A DNA stretch of 64,000 nucleotides from Pocillopora verrucosa (lineage: Eukaryota > Cnidaria > Anthozoa > Scleractinia > Pocilloporidae). Both the position numbers and the translations under genes were made by a program. The notes under the pieces are model-generated. The model worked only from the letters and a program-made list of their open reading frames with translations, searched no databases and was not told where the DNA came from. The stretch is from positions 19,330,219 through 19,394,218 of the forward strand of contig NC_089322.1 of assembly GCF_036669915.1 (NCBI RefSeq), in the 5' to 3' direction. Shown here piece after piece: positions 43,390 through 53,345 of this stretch. Position 1 is the stretch's first letter, and every line of letters begins with the position of its first letter.

Positions 43390-45779
43390 AGTTCAATTGC
43401 TTTGTTCTTTTTTTAATTTGTGGTGTTTGTTCCCATGGGAAAAATACCTTAACTGTGACATAATCTTTATTTTAATGGTTAGCACACCCTTGACCACAGT
43501 CATGTGATTGTGCTTATACATTATAGTGTATAATTAATTTCACTGTATTCTAATAAAGCAGTTGTGTAGAGCAATTGGTCTGTGCGTTACTCTATAGTAG
43601 TATATAACGAACCCTAATACACAGCAAATGGCAACGAGGATGAGACATTTCATTGAAAAGTGCTGGAGGAGTTTATCTTTATTCTCAACCTTTTAACTCC
43701 TAGAAGTGATCAACAAGTAACTTATCTCTATAACATCCACACAATATCCAGGAAACAAATAATGAGAATACTCAAACTTATCAGGTAGAAGTTGTTGTCT
43801 TGATCTATCACCGAATTCTCGTTACTTATTTGCAAGGAAATGTATAGCAGTTAGAAGGGAGGGTTAACAATCAGATCTTAGGAGTTAAAGGGTTAAATGG
43901 ACCACCCCCTCCCCTCCCCTTCCTTTTAACCCATGCTCACCCCCGTGGGTCCTTCTCTCCCCAGCCATCCACTACTGTAAAGTTAACAGATGGCAGCTAT
44001 GATTTTCACCAAGGAAGTACTGAGGGTCACTGAGCCCTCGTTTGCCAAACATTATGTCTGCCCTGCCAGCTAGGTTGAGTATTTTTCATTTCCTTGAAGT
44101 TTCTGTCTCTGTGGGGTTCTGAAACTTCTGATGACATTTGCTATACCATTTTCAAGGATACGGTAAACCTTTGAGAGTGTCCCACATGAAAAAATAGGTT
44201 AAGCGTTATTAATTGAAGCATAATCGCCATAAACAATATATAAGTGGAACACTATATTAATGGAAATACGCTCTCTAGCAAAAATTCATCCCTTTCAGCT
44301 TGTGTGACCTTGTGTTGTAGAATTAAGACAACATTCAATCACCTATTTTACTATAGGTTTGAGTATCCCAATCTCGTACTACGCATTATATATGCACAAT
44401 AAATCTGGCAGTGAGTACATGTACACTGAGTCCAAAATAAGTCATGTATAAACACAAAAGGGGACCCTTCTAAGGCCAAGGAAACTGAGGTTTGCATTCA
44501 CATCAAACAGGGTACTTGCTTGTAATCCTCTCTTCTAGGATGTACATGTAAGGTTAAAGTTCTTGGTCCACACAAAATGTTTACTCTGGTGATCAGATGG
44601 CACTCTGAGGGTACTAATAAAGCTCATAAAGTGAGTCATCAGTAGTAGTAGCGCACTTGGCTCTAGACAGGGCATCTGGTACAATGTTATTTCTTCGAAG
44701 GCGATAGATGATGTCAAAACTGCACTAAGAGAGTTCTGGTCTCCAACACAGGAATTTTTTGTCCTTTATTTTTCCTTTGTGACATTTTTCGCACATGTAG
44801 GATACAGATTTCTGATCAGATTTAAGGATGAAGTGTCCTCCAGGGAAGTGTCTCCAGTACTTTAGTGCGTCAATTATTGAGTGCACCTCTGTCCCTATGG
44901 ACGCAGGGTTCGTGAGAAGAATTAAGCAACAGGTCTTCCATTCTGATTGCGTGTGGCTGCCAGTAGTACTTCAAATGCCTAATCAGCTGGCTGTGACAGA
45001 AGGAATGATTTACATCTGTCAGATCTGACAGCAGTGCAAAGTCAAGAATTGGTAAAATTCTCCCAAGGAGCAGGCTTGAGTGAGTTTAGTTATTTCTTTA
45101 TCTCTATTATTAATAGGGGAGAGGAGGGCAGGATGGGAAGGGGGGAAAAAAATGACAAATACCTATATACCCTCTCAAGATTCCAGTGAAAACCATACCC
45201 TATTGAAGATGATATTGGTCAAAATTCATATCCGATTCCGAACAAAACTACTCAGAACCCAAACCGTTCGGGCGACCATATATTGATGAGTGCCTGTCTC
45301 CTCCCCTGGAAACAATTAACAAAAACATTTATTTACTGCTAATACAACCCTAATGGAAGCAATACATTGCAATTTAAATTAAGGAAGCAAAAGCAAAAGG
45401 GGTATTGGGAATTTTACAATCACCAAATTAAGAAAACACTGACTCTAAAAGTCAAGCTCTGTATTTTATCAAATCCTTGGCCAAAGGAGTGTCTCAAGTA
45501 ATGTAGCAAGATTCATAATCAATATTTCAGTTGCAAATTACAATGATGCTGTAAGCTGCAATTAAACCTTTGCATACTTGCTGAAGTCTTTCTCATACAT
45601 AATTACAGTAATTAAATGGAACTGATGCTAACTCAAACTCAGATATAGTCATAACTTAACTGCTTGGGCTTACTAATTAAGCAAGGCCTGAACTCATCTT
45701 GGTACTAAAATGTCACTATCATACAAAAACAACAAGGATAAAGCATGAACTTTATAAAGAGGTCTCAGTTGTGTTAGTG
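43390..45779 (-). repeat. Proximal 3' flank of family unit 4 (inverted)
   Basis: As reverse complement this follows 8811-9900: ttatccttgttgtttttgta, caggccttgcttaatta, then a type A MITE (about 43690-43896). It is more diverged from units 1 and 2 than they are from each other. The stretch 44520-45400 is mostly unshared and I see no gene in it. Confidence 0.6.
43690..43896. mobile_element. TTAACCC-ended MITE, type A
   Basis: Reads AACTTATCAGGTAGAAGTTG and ends GGAGTTAAAGGGTTAA. It is inverted relative to 9604-9815, as expected for the inverted unit. Confidence 0.6.
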
Positions 45780-47126
45780 CTATACCTCCTCACCAGTGAT
45801 TATTCTTAGAAAATTTTCTTCATATAAGTCACTAAGCTGTTTGAAAAACTTCTCGCCAGTTAGATGACGTGGTGGGTACCCCTCTATAGCCCTCTTAATG
45901 CGCACAAGATCGTCACTGAATCTCTGACATAACTCTTTAATTTGGACCTTTATCGGTTGCAATCTCTCACGAAGCTTACGCAGTCTATCCACGTTACTCT
46001 CAACTAGTATTTTAACCATCGTGAACTGGTTTTCGCTCAGAATAATATGGATATATAGACGCAATTCATGTAGAAATTTCATTAAAATCGCTTCATCGCT
46101 ATCACTGTCGCTGATCTGCTCGAACGATTCAGCTGGCAGTTCTTCCAGTTCTTCTCTAAAGATTCTGGCACAGTGAGCCTCAAGTTCTTTACACTCTAGA
46201 TCCTCGTGTAGTTGTATGAGAAACTTGAGATTCTCGTGCCTGTTTTGCATGATCATTGTTTTATTAAGCCAAAATTTTCTGCACTCGCTATAATCTTTCA
46301 TGTCTGTGCCCATCTGTGGGAAATCGTTTCGGAACTCCTTACTATTGGGACCACCAAACTGTAAGCTGTTTACGTACGGAGCAATAGCTTTAATTCGCTC
46401 ATCAAGCTCTTTCACGCTTCTTTGAGCATTTTCAGTCACTGTATTTGATGATCTGTTACTGCCAAAATGTTTCAGACATTTCAAAGCGACCCTTTGTTGT
46501 TCACCTGTAAGGAAAGGCTCTGCTAAATTCCCCAACTCTTCCACCACAAATCTTAATTCTTCCTTTATATTTATTGGCACTTCTCCCAAGAGAAACAACG
46601 AAGAGCAGATATTTAGCGGCAAGAAAATCATGTGGAGGTCTTCACGTAAGGCCTTCAACTGAGGTGATTCGCTCGCAAAATTGCGGTAGTTATCATCGGT
46701 GAGCATGTAACGCAAAACATCAAGGCCAGTTACTGTAGAGTGGATTAGTATACGTTCAAAAGTGTTCTTTACCTTTGAAATTTTCTGAGGGATGTCTTTA
46801 CTTTTCAGTTTGCTGTAATCGGTGTAAATTCTTTCCGCGAATTGGCGCCATTCTCGCCTCCGATGGTCTCTTCGGTCTTCTTGGTCACGTCTGTTTTGGT
46901 ATTCCCGACCCTCCTGTAAGCGCCTCTCCTGGTCCCTTCGGTCTTCTTGATCACGCCTGTTTTGATATTCCCGATCCTCCTGTAAGCGCCTCTCCTGGTC
47001 CCTTCGATCTCTGTGCCAGAAGTAAATGGTTCCAACTACAAAGACGACGATGGTAAGAAGAAGATTACCGCAAAAGTAGACCAGGGTTATTGACTCCTTG
47101 TACTCTTTAGCAAACCTCTGAATCAT
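45780..47126 (-). CDS. Hendecad-stalk membrane protein, paralog 4 (subfamily B)
   Basis: An intronless 448-aa member on the minus strand. Residues 1-12 are MIQRFAKEYKES; ~13-36 are the membrane segment (NLLLTIVVFVVGTIYFW). Residues 38-92 form five 11-residue repeats: HRDRRDQERRL, QEDREYQNRRD, QEDRRDQERRL, QEGREYQNRRD, QEDRRDHRRRE. The alternation shows a 22-residue duplication. The helical domain keeps TGLDVLRYML, FGSNRSSN, YVNSLQFGG and HELRLYIHIIL. A non-ATG start 6 bp upstream is in frame, but the leader and start are the same as at 13344, so 47126 is preferred. It is closest to paralog 3 and to the fragments at 13344 and 43020. The stalk is extremely rich in Arg, Glu, Asp and Gln and would form a long charged helix. 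Function unknown. Confidence 0.8.
   Translation of the reverse strand: MIQRFAKEYKESITLVYFCGNLLLTIVVFVVGTIYFWHRDRRDQERRLQEDREYQNRRDQEDRRDQERRLQEGREYQNRRDQEDRRDHRRREWRQFAERIYTDYSKLKSKDIPQKISKVKNTFERILIHSTVTGLDVLRYMLTDDNYRNFASESPQLKALREDLHMIFLPLNICSSLFLLGEVPINIKEELRFVVEELGNLAEPFLTGEQQRVALKCLKHFGSNRSSNTVTENAQRSVKELDERIKAIAPYVNSLQFGGPNSKEFRNDFPQMGTDMKDYSECRKFWLNKTMIMQNRHENLKFLIQLHEDLECKELEAHCARIFREELEELPAESFEQISDSDSDEAILMKFLHELRLYIHIILSENQFTMVKILVESNVDRLRKLRERLQPIKVQIKELCQRFSDDLVRIKRAIEGYPPRHLTGEKFFKQLSDLYEENFLRIITGEEV
46850..47015 (-). repeat. Five in-frame 33-bp repeats (hendecad stalk)
   Basis: Encodes residues 38-92 of the gene 45780-47126. Repeats 2-3 and 4-5 form a 66-bp tandem (Q-EDREYQNRRD plus Q-EDRRDQERRL). 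Confidence 0.85.
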
Positions 47127-47268
47127 GGTCAAACTTTCTTCACAAAAATCAGGCTCGATTTTCGTATTTACTGAGGAAGCTTGACTATTTAATGTTTAGA
47201 GTGACGTCGAAAGAGTTTTGAGAGGCTCAATTTTTTGCCGCGACCTTTCCGTAAAATGGCTTCGACGT
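47127..47268 (-). promoter_or_regulatory. Conserved 5' leader of subfamily B
   Basis: Reverse complement of 13206-13343 at high identity, ending AGAAAGTTTGACC before the ATG. It contains GAGTGACGTCGAAAGAG (a CRE-like ACGTC box) and the stretch TCAAGCTTCCTCAGTAAATA. Conservation well upstream of the ATG suggests control sequence moves with the gene. Confidence 0.6.
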
Positions 47269-47993
47269 TGAGGATTATTTCAAACTGCTGACGATCTCTT
47301 CGCTTTCCGTGCCTCTCTTTATTTCCTTTTGCTAATTCGAAACTGATTGTCGGGTATTTTTCATTTTCTTGGAGTTTCTGTCTCATAGGCGTGTTTGTAA
47401 CAGTATATCAGACTCTAAGTGATTGTTACCGGGATGCACAGATTACTTCTAGTATTACTAAGACTAGAATAAATCAATAAACTTCTGTGGTGCAATAGCT
47501 ATTGTTTTAGTGAGGAATTGAGAGGAACAATTACCTCATAATTACATGGCTCAGATATTTTATTTTTTTATTCGCAGTTTTCGTAGAGTCAGAATAAAGA
47601 GAGATTGTCGAAACTGAAACATTGTTTGAAAATGCAGCACTATACGAACTATTTCAATTCCTCGAAGATCTACCGAGGGATTAGTAGCGAATAGTCTTCC
47701 ATATCTTTAAGCTTCGTACACTTCTTTATGACGATTACAAAATACTTATTTATCGTCGGAATGTAATGGAAGAGGTATTTTGTGTAAATAACCTATTTCT
47801 CTGTTTCCGGATGTGGGTTTTTTGTTCCCGGAAAACGTTAAGCTTGAATAGTAGCAAATATGGAACCTTACAAGGCCAGCGTTAAATTTGATATTTCATA
47901 TGAGCCGCCCCGACATTTTTTACGTCAGCGGGAGTCTCACATCCTCTCTGAACCTGTGTCAAATTTATTTTCCATCTATACACGCATGCGATG
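47269..47993. other. Gap between paralog 4 and the NDUFB11-like gene
   Basis: Unique-looking AT-rich DNA between two divergently oriented genes (start codons about 920 bp apart). No gene seen. Confidence 0.4.
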
Positions 47994-48047
47994 ACGGGAA
48001 GATCTTAGCCGGACTGCATCTTGGGAAGAGATCTAGGTGATTTCAAA

Positions 48048-51000
48048 ATGGCGGCTCGAAATCTTCTCAGGGCTGCTGCTTCATGCAGACGAAATCTCGC
48101 TTTCAGTACGACTTTTACTCGGAACCAAAGCATATTCACGAAGTACAGAGAACCGCCTAACGGTTTCCTATTCAACGAGAAGGTAAGTTATTGAATTTGC
48201 TGCCATCCAAGCACAATTCAATATTACTTCAATATGGCGTACCACCTAAAAGTTCTTGAAATAATACTATTTAGCTGACTTCGCTCTTAATAGTGATGTT
48301 TTCTTTTAAGTAAGAAAAGTTTAACAACTTATTTCTAATTTTTTACTCTTTTTTTGTGCTTTTTGCGGTAAAGTTCATCTGTAGATGCACTGGTCTAGAT
48401 TTTTGAAGTTCAAATGAACAACGTTTATGTGCATTTGAATTCTCTTAGATATTACCCAGTTCATTATGCTTATGATGCATTCGGTACTGCTTTTGTATTT
48501 TGAATTTACGCTTACATTCTACGATATGTATGCACTTTCAAGGCAAATGATCCTGTAGAGGATCATGTACATGTGCATGTACAGTTTTCAAAGTGCCTTT
48601 CATTTTGATTATGAGAAAAACTTAGCACTGACAGCTGCCATTCTCTGCAATCTATGCCACCACATGTTAAAGGAATCATCAACAAAGCAAAGATGTGATA
48701 GAAGCCACCTACTAAAAATACACAACAATCACTTGAAAAATAGTTTTTAAATAGGTTAAATTTTAAGTTTAAATAAGCAATATAACTCACCATATATTAT
48801 TTTACCTTTTGGAATTGTTAGTGCTTGTCACTATTTCAGTCACCTAATGTTCTCCATCATAACCTTTGATATGTATTTTATCAAATGAATAAAATGAATC
48901 AAATAAGATTTTCCAGGATATTTCCCTTGAGCTAGGTTGAACTTGGAAATAGTTAAGGATAGGATTAGGAAGCAACAGATTGTAGTCGATAGAATGTAAT
49001 CATTAGAATGAAATAACTATGTGAAATGAGACCTATGACAGATTTTAATTTAATTAAGTTTATACTGTATTGTAGGGAAAGAATTTTAGTGAAATAAAGA
49101 CATCATTATTATTATATTATTATAGCTTATGCAAATTATAAGCAATTGAAAATAAATGTGTATGTCCTTGTTTGTAACTTCATATTTGACTGCCGTTAAA
49201 ACCAGGAGCTTCTGCTTATGAAAATTATGTTATATAAACAATTGAAAATAAGTTTGAATGTCTTTGTTTCTAACTTCTTAACTGACAGCCCTTAAAACCA
49301 GGAGAGAAGAGAAAATGGGAAGACTGGGAAGAGCCTTGGTACAGATGGTGGGCTCTCATTCTAGTTTCAATTCCTGTTTTGTTCTACTACAAGCCTGAAA
49401 CTAGGTAAGATCATTTCCAACTTTTGTCATTTTTAAGAGTAGCCACTTCAGAACTTAACAAGTGCATTTCAGCACCAAACCTAGGTGTGTTCATTTCCTG
49501 ACCTGTGTTAGCAATTTATGTCTTTTAGTGAAAGTGTGCATTGGAAGTACAAATAGTTGTTTCCCAGCTTTGTAGTTATTTTTTTTTTCCGCTAGGTGAG
49601 ATGATGTCCAACTTTTGTAGTTTTTTTAGAGTACTTACCTCAGAACTTAACAAGTGCATTTCAGAAACAAACCTAGATGTGTTTATTTCCTGACTTGTGT
49701 TAGCAATTTTTGTCTATTAAGTCGAAGTGTTCATAGTTTAACAAATTCTTGTTCTTTTGTTTTATAGTTGTTTTTATTTGCCATTTCTCTTAAAAGTTAG
49801 TACTTCTCATAAAAGTTAGTGTGCTGCATTACAGTCCACTTGAGTTTGACTATAGCCCTGGTCAAGGTACTTTTAGATCAAACAGCTAAACAGTGCCTCT
49901 CACCATTTATTTGGAAACTGTTAGTGACACTTCTTAGAATGTTTCCTTCTTCCTTCTTAACCCTTTCACTCCCACGAGTAACCAAGACAGAATTTCTCCT
50001 TACAATATTGATACAATATCAAGCAGACAAGTGATGAGAATAAAGAAAAATATCAGTTAGAGGATTATAAGATGATTTAATACCAAATTCTCCAAACTGA
50101 CATCACAAGAACTGTATGGGAGATAGTAAGGAGAATTACTAATGAGATCTTGAGAGTTAAAGGGTTATAGGGATCAGATGTAAATTGAAGATCAATTTGA
50201 ACCTGGTTGATGGAATACATGTATTTGCTTTGAATTGTTGATTGTTAAAAGTACTCTGGATGACATTCATTTTGTGTTTGGATTAAAAAACTGGCCATCA
50301 TCTTGACAAATCAGATGCAAGACTGAAACTTATCCTAGCCAGATCATTTACAGTTTTCTTGTCCTGATGCTTTCTATATGTTAATTATAACAGTGACTAT
50401 TTCATCAAATGTGATTGGTGCATTAGCTGTTTTATTCTTCACTGATCATTCTGTACAGTTGTAATCGGATGGTGTAACTGGACAGGTGGCTGTAATCAGA
50501 CGCCTGTAATCAAACCAGTCAATATAGTCCAGTCAGCTAAATACCCCTATCACAGTATTGATAACAATAACCATAGCAAATACTCAGACTTCTCTTTGGC
50601 TCTTTGTAATCATCTTTTATTTCATTGGATGTTACAATTAGTTCAGCCAAAAATTGTTATACTAGGATATTCTAATATTTAGGGGTGCCTTTTTTGTTTT
50701 TGTTTAGTTAATTCAATTGCTTTGTTTATTTAATTGATAAAACTTAATTGAAAAGTGTCTGAAAAGCTTATCTATATTTGTAAACTGTTTAACACCTGGT
50801 AGTGATGAACATGTAACTTCTCCCTATAATATCAATACATTATCTATGAAACAGGTAACGAGAATGTTCAAACTTATCAGGTAGAAGTTGTTGTCTTGAT
50901 CTAACGCCAAATTCTTGTAACTGATTTGCAAGGAAATGTATAGCAGCCAGAGGGGAGAGTTAACAATCAGATCTTGGGAGCTAAAGGGTTAAATGGACTC

Positions 51001-51166
51001 TTATTTGAAATTTTGTAGACCTGAAGTATGGGCAAGGAAGAAGGCGCACGAGATAGTAGCTGCTCGTGACGCTGCTGATGCTGAGGCTGCTGCACGGGGT
51101 GAATCTGTGGATGAAGGAGAAGACATTGGAGATTTTAAACTGAGTGAACTTAGAAGACTTCCCTGA
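48048..51166 (+). CDS. NDUFB11: Complex I subunit NDUFB11-like (ESSS), complete
   Basis: Three exons: 48048-48182 (donor gtaag), 49289-49404 (acceptor gacag, donor gtaag) and 51019-51166 (acceptor tgtag, stop TGA), total 399 nt, 132 aa. The N-terminus MAARNLLRAAASCRRN is a mitochondrial presequence. WEDWEEPWYRWWALILVS leads into one membrane segment, followed by YYKPETRPEVWARKKAHE and an acidic C-terminus ending in LRRLP. The order presequence, Trp-rich loop, single membrane helix, then Y-x-P-(x)n-W-(x)n-R-(x)n-E resembles the ESSS subunit of the membrane arm of NADH:ubiquinone oxidoreductase, which is an accessory assembly subunit. The match is by pattern only, and the Asn-Pro-Asp-His-Gly stretch usual before the helix is not seen, so the name is tentative. 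A poly(A) signal AATAAA lies at 51709. The second intron carries MITEs; one ends 27 bp before exon 3. Confidence 0.55.
49957..50168. mobile_element. TTAACCC-ended MITE, type C
   Basis: Duplicate of 36599-36810 carried in the NDUFB11-like intron. Confidence 0.6.
50789..50992. mobile_element. TTAACCC-ended MITE, type A (complete)
   Basis: The complete form of the element that is cut short at 37588 in the partial duplicate. It ends GCTAAAGGGTTAA, 27 bp upstream of exon 3. Confidence 0.6.
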
Positions 51167-53345
51167 AACATGTTTATTTGTTGTAATTATATATATTTTT
51201 ACCAGAAACATTTGAGACAATTAATACAGTGAATTTTGGCTAATTGTGGCAAAATGCAACTTCAGTTTGAGTATAGTAACCTTTCCTTGTAAGTGGCTGT
51301 AATCATCTTGTGACTGGTTTTTAAATCACAATGTTCTAGTGAGCTGTAATAGATATATCACCTGGTTTTTCAAATTAATTGATACTACACTTTTGTTGGA
51401 TGAGATAATCACAGACTCATCATTTCCACTAGGACATCTATTAGGAAATTTCAGGAAAGAACAGCTAATTGTTGAACTTGGCTTTACAATCTTAAAAATG
51501 CAAAGCATTGGTCAACTTAGATGTATAATGGGGTGATGCAAAGCATTTGCCTTTGTATCTAAATTTTCCAGTTTGTTGTCATTGTTTATTTCTGTGTAAA
51601 TACCACCCCAGGGGCCAGTTTCTAGAAGGTCCTGCTAACTTGGCAGGCCCATAAAGCTGTTCTGTTTTCATTCAAAATAAGGGTTTCAAAAATTTTGAGA
51701 ATCATGCAATAAAATTAGCATCTTGAAAAACAAAATTGACCAGTTAGGGTGCCAGAACCTGCTTCTTTATTCTTGAACTTTTGATGTTTTAATATGTCTT
51801 TGGGCCCATTAAGTTGCTGGAACTTTCAAGAAATAGGCCCTTGCAGATAATCACAACTTGCCTCACAATGTTGTGTGACAATGACAAAACAGTGGTAAAA
51901 GTGAAGTCATATTGGCAAAGGATAATATTTTACATGTGATCTTTAATAATGGGTCTGTTATTTTGCTCAGGTTTGTTTTGATCTTCAGGTAATATTTGTA
52001 AATAAATGTGGTAAAAATAGAGGAGGTACAGTCAAACCTGTATTAAGCAGCACCATATTAACCCTCTCACCCCTAAGAGTGACCAGCATCTAATTTCTCT
52101 TCACAATATCACCTCCAAATCACACATTAAGGTCTTGAGAATAAAGGAAATGGTCACCAACTAGAGAAGCTTTGGATTATTGCGCACATTCTCCTTGTCA
52201 GCACCTGAGGAAATGTATTGGGAACAGTATGGAGAATATGCATACTGATATTAGGGTATAAACAGTTAAGCTGTCATCCTGTAGTTCCAAAATAATTTTC
52301 TCTAGACACTGTCAGATAGGTCGAAGGTTGGACTTCCATCTCTCAAGGCTTATTTCAAGGTATCATAGTAAAAATGTGTGATGTTCACGTGGTTTTATTT
52401 TACGCGAGATCTACTTTTTTATTAAAGGATACAATCAACTTTTCTTATTGAAACAATTCAATTAAAATACACAATTTTTAAAAGCGTTCATTTCCTAGTC
52501 GGAGGCGCCAAAAAAAATTTGTGTGTGATCGAATATAAATTTGATGTGCAAAGCGAAATTAATGGTTAATTTCTCACCTTTAATGAAATTTGTTTACTCA
52601 AGGTATTTCATGATCAATAATTATTTACATAAGCGGCCGCCGATGGTGTAACAGGCAGCTGAACCCGGGAAAGGGGGTCTGGGGGCAAGCTAAACAGACG
52701 ACAATAGAGATCTTATAGGCGGCGGTATACCAACCGTAACCTGCTTTTATTGAAACCGCTGTACTCAGTTTTTTGAAAAAGTCCTCAGATAACGACTGAT
52801 TTACTAGAGGACAGCGATTTATTTCGTCGAGCGAACCAGAAAACGAAATAATAATTTTCTACTCTTCTCTCGGCATATCTATTTCACTTAGTGGATTTTT
52901 TTTTTCTTAGCTCAAAGGACAAGTACTGATATACGCTTCTTAGAAAAAAAGTTTCGGCTGATAGCAGGAGTGATGATAGAACTACTGGAGGATTTGGATT
53001 GTGTCACGACATAGATAAAAATGACTAGTTCTGCAATATGTTCCTCTTTCATTGACAGTTAATTGGCAATCAATTTTTTAAAGTCCCCCTCTATACTCCA
53101 TTAGCGACGACTTAGCCCCTCTTTTTCCCCTCTATGATATGTGATCCCATCACCATCCGCACCAGCAACTAAATTGAGATGCTTTCCGTATTTTATTGGG
53201 AAAAAAAAGGCAATCTCTGCCAGATTGCAATGTTGAATCTCTACACATATTTATCCGTCACTCTTTAATTTAATTTAACTTTACTTCTTAGTTGAATCAT
53301 CTTTCCCTTAACACCGTTATCTATTCAGTTCAGATGATAACATGG
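51167..53345. other. Gap between NDUFB11-like and CTHRC1-like genes
   Basis: Two convergent genes. It contains the 3' UTR of the first (AATAAA at 51709 and 52002), a type B MITE (52058-52269) and AT-rich DNA. On minus, AATAAA at about 53195-53200 would serve the CTHRC1-like gene. Confidence 0.5.
52058..52269. mobile_element. TTAACCC-ended MITE, type B
   Basis: Starts TTAACCCTCTCACCCCTAAG; contains GAGAATATGCATACTGATAT. Confidence 0.6.

Larger units (their letters stand above)
49405..51018 (+). other. Intron 2 of the NDUFB11-like gene, MITE-rich
   Basis: Holds a type C MITE (49957-50168), a block shared inverted with family flanks (about 50610-50760) and a type A MITE (50789-50992). The first ~1.53 kb is duplicated at 36052-37588. 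Confidence 0.6.
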
